Assembly (NCBI RefSeq): GCF_015710975.1
Contig: NZ_CP049783.1
Coordinates: 4,755,501-4,819,500, forward strand
Source of the DNA: Paenibacillus polymyxa
GTDB taxonomy: Bacteria > Bacillota > Bacilli > Paenibacillales > Paenibacillaceae
Length of the DNA stretch: 64,000 bases
Direction: 5' to 3'
Under the pieces are notes generated by a model. That model saw nothing but the letters and a program-made list of their open reading frames with translations, did no database searches and was not told the DNA's origin. Shown piece after piece: positions 52,029-61,891 of this stretch (position 1 is its first letter; every line of letters starts with the position of its first letter). Made by a program: the position numbers and the translations under genes.

Positions 52029-53150
52029 ATGATGAGCGAAAAAGTATTTATTAGTCCAGGTAAATATGTGCAAGGGAAAAATGTGATTGATAAAACAGGT
52101 GAATATGTTAAGCCTTTAGGCCATACGGCTTTGGTTATTGCGGACAAGCTGGTTTGGGAGATTGCAGCCGATCGAGTGGTCAAAAGTCTGGAGCAGGCTG
52201 ATATCACTGCTATAAAGGTTGAGTTTCAAGGAGAAGCATCCAAAAATGAAGTAAACCGTATTGCTGATGAGGGACGAAGCGGCCAGGTCGATATTGTCAT
52301 TGGTGTAGGTGGCGGTAAAACACTGGATACCGCCAAAGCCGTTAATGAGCTACTCGGTTCCTCGGTGGTGATTGTTCCAACAACCGCCTCTACAGATGCC
52401 CCTACCAGTGCTCTATCTGTTTTGTACACGGATGAGGGTGCATTTGATACGTACACCTTTTTCAGTAAAAATCCGAGCTTAATCCTGGTTGACACGAAGG
52501 TCATATCTCAGGCACCGCCTTTGTTCCTCTCCTCAGGTATTGCGGATGCCATGGCAACGTGGATTGAAGCCCGTGCAGTCATTGAAGCTCGTGCTACAAC
52601 TATGGCTGGCGGCTTGCCAACCTTGGCGGCAGAAGCCATTGCGTCCAAGTGCGAGGAGGTTCTTTTCGATTACGGACTGCAAGCTTATGAATCTGTGAAG
52701 CGCAAAGTCGTTACACCAGCGCTTGAAGCGGTGGTAGAAGCCAATACATTGCTAAGCGGTTTGGGCTTTGAAAGTGGCGGCTTGGCAGGTGCACATGCCA
52801 TTCACAATGGTTTTACCGTACTCGAAGGAGACATTCATCACCTGACGCATGGCCAAAAAGTAGCTTTTGGCACCTTAGTACAGCTTGCCTTGGAAAAAAG
52901 ACCTTTAACTGAGGTGGAGCGGTATATTGATTTTTACCTAAAACTGGATCTACCGGTTACGCTGGAAGACATTAAGCTGCAGGAAGCTTCCCGAGAGGAT
53001 TTATACCGGGTAGCTCAGGCTGCTACCAAAGAAGGCGAAACCGCTCACAATTTACCATTTGCTGTTACAGCGGATGATGTGCTTGATGCGATTTTAGCGG
53101 CTGATCAGTATTCAGTTGCCTACAAGACTAAAATTGGACATAGAAACTAA
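52029..53150 (+). CDS. gldA: Glycerol dehydrogenase
   Basis: NAD-dependent, metal-containing oxidation of glycerol to dihydroxyacetone. 373 residues of the iron-type alcohol dehydrogenase class III group: [33 protein letters not shown], metal ligands Asp in GIADAMATW and His in [13 protein letters not shown] and THGQKVAFG. Length is right for GldA. Starts at ATGATG after AAGGGAGAGTTGA; the second ATG is equally possible. Confidence 0.93.
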   Translation: MMSEKVFISPGKYVQGKNVIDKTGEYVKPLGHTALVIADKLVWEIAADRVVKSLEQADITAIKVEFQGEASKNEVNRIADEGRSGQVDIVIGVGGGKTLDTAKAVNELLGSSVVIVPTTASTDAPTSALSVLYTDEGAFDTYTFFSKNPSLILVDTKVISQAPPLFLSSGIADAMATWIEARAVIEARATTMAGGLPTLAAEAIASKCEEVLFDYGLQAYESVKRKVVTPALEAVVEANTLLSGLGFESGGLAGAHAIHNGFTVLEGDIHHLTHGQKVAFGTLVQLALEKRPLTEVERYIDFYLKLDLPVTLEDIKLQEASREDLYRVAQAATKEGETAHNLPFAVTADDVLDAILAADQYSVAYKTKIGHRN

Positions 53151-53173
53151 TCGCATACGAAATAAGTAGATTC

Positions 53174-53200
53174 AAAGGTCGCTGATAAGCGGCCTTTTTC
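53174..53200 (+). terminator. Terminator after gldA
   Basis: AAAGGTCGCT / AGCGGCCTTT (one G-U), loop GATA, T5. Confidence 0.85.
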
Positions 53201-53281
53201 CATTATTTAACTTGCGGCTTATGGTATGATTTTCATGGTACATAATTAGAAAATTACCTAAAATTTGAGAGGGGTTTAGCG

Positions 53282-53773
53282 ATGGCCAAATGGAATGTAG
53301 AAGACCAAGGTATTCAATATAGTATTGAGTACAAGCGTGGCTTTACCGGAGGAAAAATTATTGTGAATGGTAGCGAGCAGAAGGTGAAAAGCCAGAACGC
53401 ATTTTTGAACTTGATTGATTTTCCAATTCGATTGAAGGAGAAAGCTGTGAATGTTGTGGTCATTGGCAACAAAGCAGATTTAGCTGTGGACGGTATTTAT
53501 CTTGGGTCCAATCAACCTTATGTTCCAGTAAGTAAGGCTCCGGGCTGGAGCTGGGCTTTTGTCGTGGTCAGCTTGGTTATAGGGTGGCTATTTGCAGGTA
53601 TCTTTGGTCTGTGTTTAGGGATATTAGGCAGCATGTTTTATGTGAAATCATCTTTATCCTTACATCAAACCATTAATCGAAGAGTTGTAAGCTGCTTTAT
53701 TGTCTTTTTCATCATCAGCATAGTACAAATCGTATTTGGACTTGCAGCGAATTATTGGATTAATACACTGTAA
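53282..53773 (+). CDS. Hypothetical membrane protein (163 residues)
   Basis: No family recognised. The N-terminal 75 residues form a soluble beta-rich part resembling a small membrane-anchored sensor or scaffold; then come about three to four hydrophobic segments (WSWAFVVVSLVIGWLFAG and IVFFIISIVQIVFGLAA among them). The start ATG follows GAGAGGGGTTTAGCG. Single gene between two terminators. Membrane location is well supported; function is not. Confidence 0.7.
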   Translation: MAKWNVEDQGIQYSIEYKRGFTGGKIIVNGSEQKVKSQNAFLNLIDFPIRLKEKAVNVVVIGNKADLAVDGIYLGSNQPYVPVSKAPGWSWAFVVVSLVIGWLFAGIFGLCLGILGSMFYVKSSLSLHQTINRRVVSCFIVFFIISIVQIVFGLAANYWINTL

Positions 53774-53803
53774 ATGTATGTAACATAACTTAAAGATGAA
53801 GCA

Positions 53804-53842
53804 AGAAGGCTCTCTCGCATGAAGCGGTGAGAGCCTTTTTTA
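53804..53842. terminator. Terminator between convergent genes
   Basis: AAGGCTCTC / GAGAGCCTT with T6 on the plus side; it ends six bases before the convergent aminopeptidase stop. Confidence 0.88.
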
Positions 53843-53847
53843 CCATG

Positions 53848-55080
53848 TTAAATCGCCCAATTTCCTTTACGGAAGATCGGTTCCTCAGTACCGTCTTCGG
53901 TAACGCCGTTGATATCCATTTCACCTGAACCAATCATAAAATCGACGTGAGTCAGACTGGAGTTCAGACCGTTGGCAGCCAACTCCTCTTGAGTCATATC
54001 CTTACCGCCTTTAAGATTGAATGCATAAGCATTACCGATAGCCAGATGGTTAGAGGCATTTTCATCAAACAATGTATTGTAGAATAAAATATTTTTATCA
54101 GAGATCGGTGACTTATGAGGCACGAGCGCAACCTCGCCCAGGTAGTGTGAACCTTCGTCCATTTCTACGAGATGCTGGAGAGTCTCCAGACCAGTCTCGG
54201 CCTGTACATCGACAATACGACCATTTTCAAAGGTCAGTGAGAAGTTGTCGATGATATTGCCACTGTAGCTGAGTGGCTTGGTGCTGCTGACTTTACCGTT
54301 TACTCCCGTTTTAAGTGGAGCAGTAAATACCTCTTCAGTAGGCATGTTGGCTACAAAAGTATGTCCCTGTTGGTTGACGCTTTCGGCTGCTACCCATAGA
54401 TGGTCTTTTGCCAGTTCGATAGTGAGGTCTGTACCTGGCGCCAGATAATGCAGCTTTTTATAGCGTTTGGAATTTAAAATATCAGCTTTGCTGGAGAGGG
54501 TTTTCAAATGCTCATTCCACGCCTCCACAGGGTTGTCCAGATCCACACGTACAGTGCTGAAAATGGCTTCCCACAGTTTATCCATTTGCTCGGAAGCTGG
54601 CAGATCAGGAAATACTTTGGCTGCCCATTCTGCTGAAGGATAAGCAATCAGAGACCAGCTAAACTTGTCAGCCATTTGGTATTCACGGTATTGACGTAAC
54701 TCATGGGATCGCACACGCTGAGCAGCGGTAATTCTGCTGGACGGAATCCCTTGAAGCAAATCAGGATTCTCGGCAATGACATGGAGCACTGCAGCGCCAT
54801 TTTCGACTTCTTCAGTCATTTCGGCTGCGTACCATTTGGGAGCAATATTAAAAGTTTCATCAGGAGCTAGTTCATACTGTAATCGGGTAACCGTCTCATC
54901 ACTCCATTTTACTTTTACCAGCTTAGCTCCGACAGTATATGCTGATTTAACGATAAGTCGTACGAGTTCGGCGGACAAGATTGGCGCATGAACGATAAGT
55001 GTCTGCCCAGGTTGGACATTGGCGCCCACTCGAACGGCTAATTCCGCATATTTCTGCAATTTTTGTTGAAAATCTGACAT
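53848..55080 (-). CDS. M29 family aminopeptidase (AmpS/PepS-like)
   Basis: Cytoplasmic metal-dependent aminopeptidase of 410 residues. N-terminal YAELAVRVGANVQPGQTLIV, IAENPDLL and APGTDLTIEL with metal-binding Glu/His further on: TEEVFTAP, GSHYLGEVALV, NTLFDENASNHLAIGNAY (core FDENASNHLA) and THVDFMIGS. These are the M29 signatures. The frame is open to 55155, but the ATG at 55080 has GGAGG at 8-base spacing and gives the normal family start MSDFQQKLQKYAEL. Confidence 0.92.
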   Translation of the reverse strand: MSDFQQKLQKYAELAVRVGANVQPGQTLIVHAPILSAELVRLIVKSAYTVGAKLVKVKWSDETVTRLQYELAPDETFNIAPKWYAAEMTEEVENGAAVLHVIAENPDLLQGIPSSRITAAQRVRSHELRQYREYQMADKFSWSLIAYPSAEWAAKVFPDLPASEQMDKLWEAIFSTVRVDLDNPVEAWNEHLKTLSSKADILNSKRYKKLHYLAPGTDLTIELAKDHLWVAAESVNQQGHTFVANMPTEEVFTAPLKTGVNGKVSSTKPLSYSGNIIDNFSLTFENGRIVDVQAETGLETLQHLVEMDEGSHYLGEVALVPHKSPISDKNILFYNTLFDENASNHLAIGNAYAFNLKGGKDMTQEELAANGLNSSLTHVDFMIGSGEMDINGVTEDGTEEPIFRKGNWAI

Positions 55081-55243
55081 GTAACTTTCCTCCATTTCAC
55101 GAAAAAGCCTCAAATAAGAATAGGGTAATTCGCACAGTTTTTTTGCAAATTCCACACATAGCTTATATATTGTACAATGTAACGAAAAGGTTCACAAATC
55201 AGTTTTGGTACTTTTTAGTGAAAATGAAAGGGCGGATAAATAA

Positions 55244-55540
55244 ATGACGGAGCAAAATTCTTCTCAGGAATTGAAAGAAGTACATATTCAGCAGGCGCAA
55301 ATGACTAGAGATGAGAACGGTGCATATTTAGGCCAAGTGGTATTTGGAGTAGACGGACAGAGTTCTATATATGAAATCACCTTCCACAGTAAAAAGGGAA
55401 AGGAGTGGGATTATAGTCTCCATTTTGCAGGAGAGCCACGCTTGGAGGAAGAGATGCTACAGATGGATAGCTGGATTGAAGAGAACGATGATCTTTTCGA
55501 CTATTTGCTGGATGCGGCATGGAGTAAATTACCCGAGTAA
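55244..55540 (+). CDS. Hypothetical protein (98 residues)
   Basis: Small acidic cytoplasmic protein without recognised family. The middle reads like a short beta sheet (GAYLGQVVFGVDGQSSIYEI is split by a Gly-rich turn) and the C-terminal 30 residues form an acidic helix. Good codon usage and the ATG after AAAGGGCGGATAAATAA support a real gene. It diverges from the aminopeptidase gene. Function unknown. Confidence 0.65.
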   Translation: MTEQNSSQELKEVHIQQAQMTRDENGAYLGQVVFGVDGQSSIYEITFHSKKGKEWDYSLHFAGEPRLEEEMLQMDSWIEENDDLFDYLLDAAWSKLPE

Positions 55541-55666
55541 TGTAAACATGGTCTATTTTCGTGACAAGCGGATTATATTTAGCAGTGTCCGCATAATCTG
55601 CTGACATGGGGGAAGCCTAAAGGTCGAGTATAACAGGAAATTCCATGTGAATAGGAGGGTGAAGCT

Positions 55667-56470
55667 TTGGCAAATCATCTGTTCACCGAAGGAATGACGG
55701 CAAATGAAGAGGCTGCTCCCGATCTCCTGAGCTTACGGACGCTGTTTGTAAATGTGTGTTTTATCGGAGAGCCGGGAAGCCGATCCTGGGTGCTGGTGGA
55801 TACGGGGATGGCAGGATTCACAGACTCGATTATACGCCTAGCTGAGGAACGGTTTACGGGTCCTCCGGTTGCTATTGTGCTTACTCACGGTCATTTTGAC
55901 CATGTAGGTTCGGTTATTGAGTTGGTTCAGCATTGGGGTACACCTGTTTATGCACACCCTTTGGAATTACCTTATTTAACGGGAATGAAAGATTATCAAA
56001 AACCTGACCCTAGTGTTGGGGGAGGCTTGATGTCGGGAATTTCCTTCTTGTATCCCAATGATGCTATAGATCTCGATGATCGCATCACCTCCTTGCCCCA
56101 AGATGGCAGTGTCCCCGGCGCCCCTGGTTGGAAGTGGCTGCATACACCAGGACATACGCCTGGTCATGTATCGCTTTTTCATGAGCGGAGACGCTTAATG
56201 GTAGCTGGTGACGCTTTTATCACGGTAAAGCAGGAATCGGCCTTGGCTGTGCTTTTACAGGAAAAAGAAATCCACGGACCGCCTGCGTATTTTACAACAG
56301 ATTGGCAAGCTGCACAGCGGTCAGTGAAGATGTTAGCCGGCTTAAAGCCTGCAATCGCAGTTACAGGGCATGGACATTTCATGCAAGGTGCCGAGCTGAC
56401 TGATCAGTTGGAACAGCTGGCTGGAAATTTTGAACACATGGCAGTACCCAAACAAGGACGTTATGTGTAA
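55667..56470 (+). CDS. MBL-fold metallo-hydrolase
   Basis: Metallo-beta-lactamase-fold hydrolase of 267 residues. Zinc motif THGHFDHVGS (about residues 75-84), preceded by VLVDTGMAG; later ligands TPGHTPGHVSLF, AGDAFI and VTGHGH. Substrate unknown; the family includes glyoxalase II and lactonase-like enzymes. Start is TTG 55667 with AGGAGGGTGAAGC in front; no ATG in a reasonable place. Unlike the lactonase-like protein at 24962 it lacks the AiiA-style N-terminus. Confidence 0.85.
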   Translation: MANHLFTEGMTANEEAAPDLLSLRTLFVNVCFIGEPGSRSWVLVDTGMAGFTDSIIRLAEERFTGPPVAIVLTHGHFDHVGSVIELVQHWGTPVYAHPLELPYLTGMKDYQKPDPSVGGGLMSGISFLYPNDAIDLDDRITSLPQDGSVPGAPGWKWLHTPGHTPGHVSLFHERRRLMVAGDAFITVKQESALAVLLQEKEIHGPPAYFTTDWQAAQRSVKMLAGLKPAIAVTGHGHFMQGAELTDQLEQLAGNFEHMAVPKQGRYV

Positions 56471-56482
56471 TATGTGTGAAGG

Positions 56483-56510
56483 ACGATGCCTTGCGGGGCA
56501 TCGTTTTTTT
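56483..56510 (+). terminator. Terminator after MBL hydrolase gene
   Basis: ACGATGCC / GGCATCGT, short loop, T7. Confidence 0.9.
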
Positions 56511-56558
56511 GCGTGGACGTGGAATTTTTTTGCTGGACATGGTATAGTCAAGCCAAAA

Positions 56559-56572
56559 GCTAAACGCTTTCA
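56559..56572 (+). promoter_or_regulatory. Probable cre before the aldose epimerase gene
   Basis: GCTAAACGCTTTCA matches 12 of 14 cre positions; only the first two bases deviate. It lies just downstream of a TATAGT -10-like box (56543), a position where CcpA would repress. Confidence 0.5.
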
Positions 56573-56606
56573 TTAAACATCGTCATTTCATCAAGGAGGA
56601 TTTTTG

Positions 56607-57626
56607 ATGACACAACAGCATACTGCAATTGGTGATCTTTATTATGGAATACCGGCGATTCGTCTTAAATTTGGACGATATGAAGCGGTTGCCCTGCCAG
56701 GAAACGGCGCAAATCTGATTTCTTTTCGTGACAATGAGACGGGATATTCTTTTTTACGTGAGCCAGATGCTGAGAGCATAGAGGCTTTTAAGCAAAGCCC
56801 ATCCGTTTACGGAATTCCTTTCTTATTCCCTCCGAATCGATATGAGGATGGAAAATTCCTGTGGAATGGTGTTACATATGAGCTGCCAATTAATGAAGAG
56901 GCTACCCATAACCATTTGCACGGCTTTTTACACACCGTTCGGTGGGAGGTTGAGGATTACGGTTCCGGGGAGCAAGGTAGTTATGTGGTAATGAATCAGC
57001 ATGTAAGGGAAGGGCATCCTATGTTCCGTTATCTACCCTTCACCTTTACGATGAAGCTGACGTACAGCCTTGACGAATTTGGCCTGCATCAGCGTTATGT
57101 GATCCATAACGAGGGGGATCAGCCGATTCCCAACTTGTTTGCCTTTCACACAGCCATTCGGGTACCGTTTGTACCTGATAGCTCGCCTGAGGATTACAAG
57201 ATTAAGGTTACGATCGGTGAGCGGCGTGAGCTGACAGATCGGTTGTTGGCCACTGGACAGTTCCAACCTTTATCCCCGGAAGAGGAACTGATGAAGACAA
57301 CAGGAGTTAGCCCTTATTTTGCCTCTATGGATAATCATTATACGGCGGCTCCGCAAAATGGACGTAACTATATGGAACTCACACACAGTAAGACAGGTGC
57401 TACCCTTGTATACGATGTAGGCACTGCTTATAAGCACTGGATGATCTGGAACAACAAAGCGAACCAGGAATTCATCTGTCCTGAACCGCAAATGAACATG
57501 ATCAATGCACCGAATCGACCAGACTTGCCTGCGGAAGACATCGGGTTAATTGCACTGGCTCCGGGACATATTTTTGAAACAACCAGCCGTCTGTATTGTG
57601 TTACTCCGAATAAAACGAAATCTTAA
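56607..57626 (+). CDS. Aldose 1-epimerase family protein
   Basis: Galactose mutarotase-fold protein of 339 residues. It has PFLFPPNRYEDGKFLWNG near residue 75, the catalytic-type His in THNHLHGFLHTVRW, HTAIRVPF and a C-terminal ICPEPQMNMINAPN with the likely catalytic Glu. These fit aldose 1-epimerases that act on free sugars. Probably interconverts alpha and beta forms of a hexose; the sugar is unknown. The ATG 56607 follows AAGGAGGATTTTTG. A probable cre lies upstream. Confidence 0.85.
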   Translation: MTQQHTAIGDLYYGIPAIRLKFGRYEAVALPGNGANLISFRDNETGYSFLREPDAESIEAFKQSPSVYGIPFLFPPNRYEDGKFLWNGVTYELPINEEATHNHLHGFLHTVRWEVEDYGSGEQGSYVVMNQHVREGHPMFRYLPFTFTMKLTYSLDEFGLHQRYVIHNEGDQPIPNLFAFHTAIRVPFVPDSSPEDYKIKVTIGERRELTDRLLATGQFQPLSPEEELMKTTGVSPYFASMDNHYTAAPQNGRNYMELTHSKTGATLVYDVGTAYKHWMIWNNKANQEFICPEPQMNMINAPNRPDLPAEDIGLIALAPGHIFETTSRLYCVTPNKTKS

Positions 57627-57644
57627 TATGTTTTTTATCCAAAT

Positions 57645-57677
57645 AAGCTTGCATCGTGGTGAACGGTGCAGGCTTTT
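57645..57677 (+). terminator. Terminator after aldose epimerase gene
   Basis: AAGCTTGCATCG / CGGTGCAGGCTT (two G-U pairs), then T5. Confidence 0.85.
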
Positions 57678-57779
57678 TCGATTGCTAAGGCTCCAGTTAC
57701 AAGACCACTAAGAAAGATTATGAAAAAGGTTGCAGAAAAGCAATGTGTCATAGTATGATACGAAACAGGAGATGATCAG

Positions 57780-58490
57780 ATGAATCATGGAATGATGCCT
57801 TTTCAAGCTGTTAAACGCAAGCAAATTGCAGATGAAGTGGCTGAGCAGTTGCAACGAAAAATTGCTGCTGGTGAATGGAATGTAGGCACTAAGATTCCAA
57901 CCGAGCCCGAGCTTATGAAGCTATTTGGAGTCGGGCGATCTACAGTTCGGGAGGCGGTTAGCGTACTGGTGCATGCCGGTCTATTAGAGAAAAAGCAAGG
58001 ACACGGGACCTTTGTCTGCCAACCGACGACTTCTCAAGAACCATTGGATTACCGACTAAGCCGTGCTGAAATTATTGAAGTTTATGAAGTGCGGAGCGTG
58101 CTGGAACTGGAGATTGCCAGATTAGCTGCATTACGTCGTAATGACGAAGATTTACGCTTGATGCGAGAGGCACTGGACCGTCGAGCTGCGACATTGGCCG
58201 CTGGAGATATGAATGGGTACTTGGATGCGGATATCACTTTTCACTTGGCTGTTGCAGCAGCTACAGGCAATAAGGTGCTTACGGACGTATACCGCAGCTT
58301 TGTAGAGGCTATTCGCAAGGCGCTGAGAAATCTGATTACCGATCCGGTGATGCCAAATCATTTTACACTTCAGCATGAAAAAATTTATGAAGCGATCTTG
58401 GATCAGGATGGTAAGGCTGCAGAGCTATATAGTATTCAGCATTTGGACGGCACCAAGCTGGAGCTGCAAAAGCATATGGGAAGTTCCTAA
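57780..58490 (+). CDS. GntR family regulator, FadR subfamily
   Basis: Transcription regulator of 236 residues. Winged helix-turn-helix (ADEVAEQLQRKIAAGEWNVGTKIPTEPEL, core VGTKIPTEPEL; GVGRSTVREAVSVL) followed by an FCD ligand-binding domain with its metal-binding Asp/His set (LDADITFHLAVAAATGN, HEKIYEAI). The effector is unknown, typically an organic acid. Located 99 bases upstream of a lone leuA, pointing the same way, so the two may be co-regulated. Confidence 0.9.
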   Translation: MNHGMMPFQAVKRKQIADEVAEQLQRKIAAGEWNVGTKIPTEPELMKLFGVGRSTVREAVSVLVHAGLLEKKQGHGTFVCQPTTSQEPLDYRLSRAEIIEVYEVRSVLELEIARLAALRRNDEDLRLMREALDRRAATLAAGDMNGYLDADITFHLAVAAATGNKVLTDVYRSFVEAIRKALRNLITDPVMPNHFTLQHEKIYEAILDQDGKAAELYSIQHLDGTKLELQKHMGSS

Positions 58491-58589
58491 TTTTTTTAAT
58501 CCTAAACATCAGATGATCGGATGAATAAAATGATGTATAAACCTTCTACTTTGAGCATCTCCTAAAATCAAACCAAAGGTGGTATCTGT

Positions 58590-60134
58590 ATGCGCAAAAT
58601 ATGGGTGTTGGACACAACGTTAAGAGATGGAGAACAATCACCAGGAGTTAGCTTAACCAGCACAGAAAAGGTGGAAATCGCTCTTCAGCTTCAAAAATTA
58701 GGCGTAGATCGGATTGAGACCGGCTTTCCGGCAACCTCACCTGGTGAGATCATCAGCATGCAGGAGATTGCCAAACAGGTCACCCAAGCAACACTGGTTG
58801 GTTTTGCACGCTCGAAAGAGCAGGATATAGATGCGGTCAGAGAAGCTCTACGGGGAGCGGAGGACGCTTGTCTTCACTTGTTCCTGGCTACCTCACCTAT
58901 TCATCGCCAGCATAAGCTACGAATGGATAAAGCGAAGGTATTAGAGACCGCTGCTGCTGCCATTCGTTATGGACGTAAGTATTTCAGCAAGGTAGAATTT
59001 TCGGCAGAGGATGCCAGTCGTACCGAGTTGGACTTTATTTGTGAAGTTGTAGATATGGCAATTCGCGCTGGAGCGACCGTCGTCAATTTACCGGATACCG
59101 TGGGTTATGCCTCGCCAGATCAGTTTGGAGAAATGTTTAGATTCGTAAAACAACAAGTACCAGGTATTGAAAAAATACAGCTTAGCACACACTGTCATGA
59201 TGATCTTGGGATGGCAACAGCTAATACGCTGGCAGCTATCCGTAACGGTGTAGATCAATTTGAAGGTACCATTAATGGCATTGGCGAGCGAGCCGGAAAT
59301 ACACCTATCGAGGAGGTCGCACTGGCCCTTGACACGAGAACCGATCTCTATGGTGCACAAACGAGTCTGGTTTTGGAGGAACTGTATGCTACCAGTCGAC
59401 TGGTAAGCAAACGTACTGGAATGTCGGTACCGGGGAACAAGGCCATTGTTGGGGCCAACGCATTTGCACATGAGTCCGGTATACACCAGGACGGAATGCT
59501 AAAGGAGCGTACAACATATGAGATCGTGTCTCCTGAGCGCATTGGTTTGAAGACCAGTAAACTTGTATTAGGCAAGCATTCGGGAAGTCATGCGTTTAAG
59601 GAAAAACTGGCGGACATGGGGTTTGATGTTTTGACAGAGGAACAACTTCAGGCTGCATTTCGCAAATTCAAAGCCTTGGCAGATAAGAAAAAACAGGTGT
59701 TGGATGAGGATTTACTTGTCCTGATGGATGAAAGCCGCAATGCCTCACCTCAAATTTACACACTAAATTCTATTCAGGTGTCCTATGGTAATCAGTCGGT
59801 TCCAGTCGCCTCTATACGGTTGAATAAGCAAGATGGCACATCAATTGATGAAGTTGCGATGGGTAATGGTTCTGTAGATGCGATTTTTCATGCGATTGAC
59901 AAGGCTAGTGGTGAAGTGGTGGAGTTGGAGGATTACTCCATCCAGTCTGTAACGTATGGCAAAGATGCGTTGGGGGAAGTTCACGCTATTTTGAGGCAAG
60001 GTGAGTACACAGCACTGGGAAGAGGTACTAGTACAGATATTTTGGAAGCTAGCGCTAAAGCTTATATCGACGCACTAAATAAGCTACTGGGCAGAAAAGT
60101 AGTGCATGCCAAAAGCAACATCACGATTAACTGA
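58590..60134 (+). CDS. leuA: 2-isopropylmalate synthase
   Basis: First committed step of leucine synthesis: acetyl-CoA plus 2-ketoisovalerate. 514 residues with the HMGL-like catalytic domain (DTTLRDGEQSPGVSLT with metal Asp; LSTHCHDDLGMATAN; NGIGERAGN), a linker with AFAHESGIHQDGMLK, and the C-terminal leucine-binding regulatory domain (from about residue 390). Long-form LeuA length is normal. No leuBCD follow. The start follows CAAAGGTGGTATCTGT. Citramalate or homocitrate synthase is less likely given the overall match. Confidence 0.92.
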   Translation: MRKIWVLDTTLRDGEQSPGVSLTSTEKVEIALQLQKLGVDRIETGFPATSPGEIISMQEIAKQVTQATLVGFARSKEQDIDAVREALRGAEDACLHLFLATSPIHRQHKLRMDKAKVLETAAAAIRYGRKYFSKVEFSAEDASRTELDFICEVVDMAIRAGATVVNLPDTVGYASPDQFGEMFRFVKQQVPGIEKIQLSTHCHDDLGMATANTLAAIRNGVDQFEGTINGIGERAGNTPIEEVALALDTRTDLYGAQTSLVLEELYATSRLVSKRTGMSVPGNKAIVGANAFAHESGIHQDGMLKERTTYEIVSPERIGLKTSKLVLGKHSGSHAFKEKLADMGFDVLTEEQLQAAFRKFKALADKKKQVLDEDLLVLMDESRNASPQIYTLNSIQVSYGNQSVPVASIRLNKQDGTSIDEVAMGNGSVDAIFHAIDKASGEVVELEDYSIQSVTYGKDALGEVHAILRQGEYTALGRGTSTDILEASAKAYIDALNKLLGRKVVHAKSNITIN

Positions 60135-60299
60135 GGCTGGTAATCAAGCTCATAGCTGAATTTTTTCTTCTATCTCCTCTAACCTTATCGTAAAAAAGCG
60201 CTTGCAAAATATATGATAACATTTGAAATTTAATGTATAATAGGCAAAGAAGATCACCATATTTTGTCTGAATTACATAGGCCAAGAGGAGGAAATGAG

Positions 60300-61688
60300 T
60301 TGAACTACCGCATTGAAAAGGATACGTTGGGCGAAATCAAAGTACCGGCAGATCGTTTGTGGGGAGCGCAAACACAGCGCAGTAAGGAAAATTTCCCGAT
60401 TGGCTCGGAGAAAATGCCATTAGAGGTCATTCAGGCGTTCGCGGTACTCAAAAAAAGTGCGGCGATCAGCAATTATAAGTTGGGTAAGCTATCTCAGGAA
60501 AAACAGGATGCCATTATTTATGCAGCGGATGAAATTCTAGCTGGACGAGTGGATGACCATTTTCCATTGGTTGTATGGCAGACAGGGAGCGGTACGCAGT
60601 CCAATATGAATGTCAATGAAGTGATTGCTCATCTGGGCAGTGAATGGTTACAAAAACAGGGAAAAGATGCGAAGCTGCATCCGAATGACGATGTGAATAT
60701 GTCGCAAAGCTCAAATGATACGTTTCCTACAGCGCTTCATGTAGCGGGTGTCATTGCGGTCGAGGACCGTTTGTTGCCTGCCATTGATAAGCTGAAAGAG
60801 ACTTTTCAACAGAAGTCAGAACAGTTCAAGGATATTATCAAAATTGGTCGAACCCATTTGCAGGATGCTACACCACTTACACTGGGTCAGGAAATTAGCG
60901 GCTGGTATGCCATGCTGGATAAAAGCAAGCGGATGATCGTCGACATGGTTCAATATATGAAGGAGCTGGCGATTGGCGGAACAGCAGTGGGCACAGGAAT
61001 TAATGCTCATCCAGAGTTTGGTTCCCGAACCTCTGCGGAAATTTCCGGCTTCACTGGCAAAACGTTCACTTCTGCACCTAATAAATTTCATGCGCTGACC
61101 AGTCACGATGAAGTGGTGGCTGTACATGGAGCAATCAAAGCGCTAGCTGCGGATTTGATGAAAATCGCCAATGATGTTCGCTGGCTGGCTAGTGGTCCGC
61201 GAAGCGGCTTGGGGGAAATCACGATTCCTGCTAACGAGCCGGGTAGCTCCATTATGCCAGGTAAGGTAAATCCTACCCAGAGTGAAGCACTGACGATGGT
61301 CGTTACGCAAGTCATGGGTAATGATGCAGCTATCGGCTTTGCAGCAAGTCAAGGTAATTTTGAACTGAATGTGTTTAAGCCAGTAATCATATACAACTTT
61401 TTGCAATCAGTTCATCTACTGGCCGATTCCATCATTGCTTTTAATGACAACTGTGCCGTTGGCATCGAGCCCGATCTCGCCAAGATTGAGCACAATTTGA
61501 ATAATTCACTAATGTTGGTGACAGCATTGAATCCACATATTGGATATGAAAATGCTGCTAAAATCGCTAAACTTGCACATGCAGAAGGGCTGTCTCTAAA
61601 GGAAGCGGCACTCCGCAGTGGACTGCTGACGGAAGAGCAGTTCGACCAATATGTTGTACCAGCACATATGATTCAGCCCAAAGCCTAA
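60300..61688 (+). CDS. fumC: Fumarate hydratase class II
   Basis: Interconverts fumarate and malate in the citric acid cycle. 462 residues with [59 protein letters not shown] (core [10 protein letters not shown]) and the class II signature [13 protein letters not shown] with the catalytic Ser. The frame is open back to a TTG at 60264, but the TTG at 60300 with AGAGGAGGAAATGAG in front gives the usual N-terminus [13 protein letters not shown]. Confidence 0.95.
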   Translation: MNYRIEKDTLGEIKVPADRLWGAQTQRSKENFPIGSEKMPLEVIQAFAVLKKSAAISNYKLGKLSQEKQDAIIYAADEILAGRVDDHFPLVVWQTGSGTQSNMNVNEVIAHLGSEWLQKQGKDAKLHPNDDVNMSQSSNDTFPTALHVAGVIAVEDRLLPAIDKLKETFQQKSEQFKDIIKIGRTHLQDATPLTLGQEISGWYAMLDKSKRMIVDMVQYMKELAIGGTAVGTGINAHPEFGSRTSAEISGFTGKTFTSAPNKFHALTSHDEVVAVHGAIKALAADLMKIANDVRWLASGPRSGLGEITIPANEPGSSIMPGKVNPTQSEALTMVVTQVMGNDAAIGFAASQGNFELNVFKPVIIYNFLQSVHLLADSIIAFNDNCAVGIEPDLAKIEHNLNNSLMLVTALNPHIGYENAAKIAKLAHAEGLSLKEAALRSGLLTEEQFDQYVVPAHMIQPKA

Positions 61689-61734
61689 GCACGACGAACG
61701 GGTACAGCTTGAGAAATTTAAAAAAATGTACAAA

Positions 61735-61783
61735 CCAGCTTGTGGAGTGCGGAATTTAGCACAGACCATGAGCTGGATTTTTT
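61735..61783 (+). terminator. Terminator after fumC
   Basis: CCAGCT / AGCTGG with a long loop, followed by ATTTTTTG. Confidence 0.65.
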
Positions 61784-61891
61784 GATTTTCTCATATATTT
61801 TTTTACTTATGATTAGTATTCTGTGTGATTTGAGGGTATATAGTTAGAAGGCGAAAAAATGAACATTTATTTTCAAGATAGGAGAAGCCGT

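Noticed and set aside
61689..61891. c-di-AMP riboswitch before the potassium antiporter gene
   Set aside because: The leader is short, contains a terminator for fumC, and shows no ydaO-type conserved blocks.
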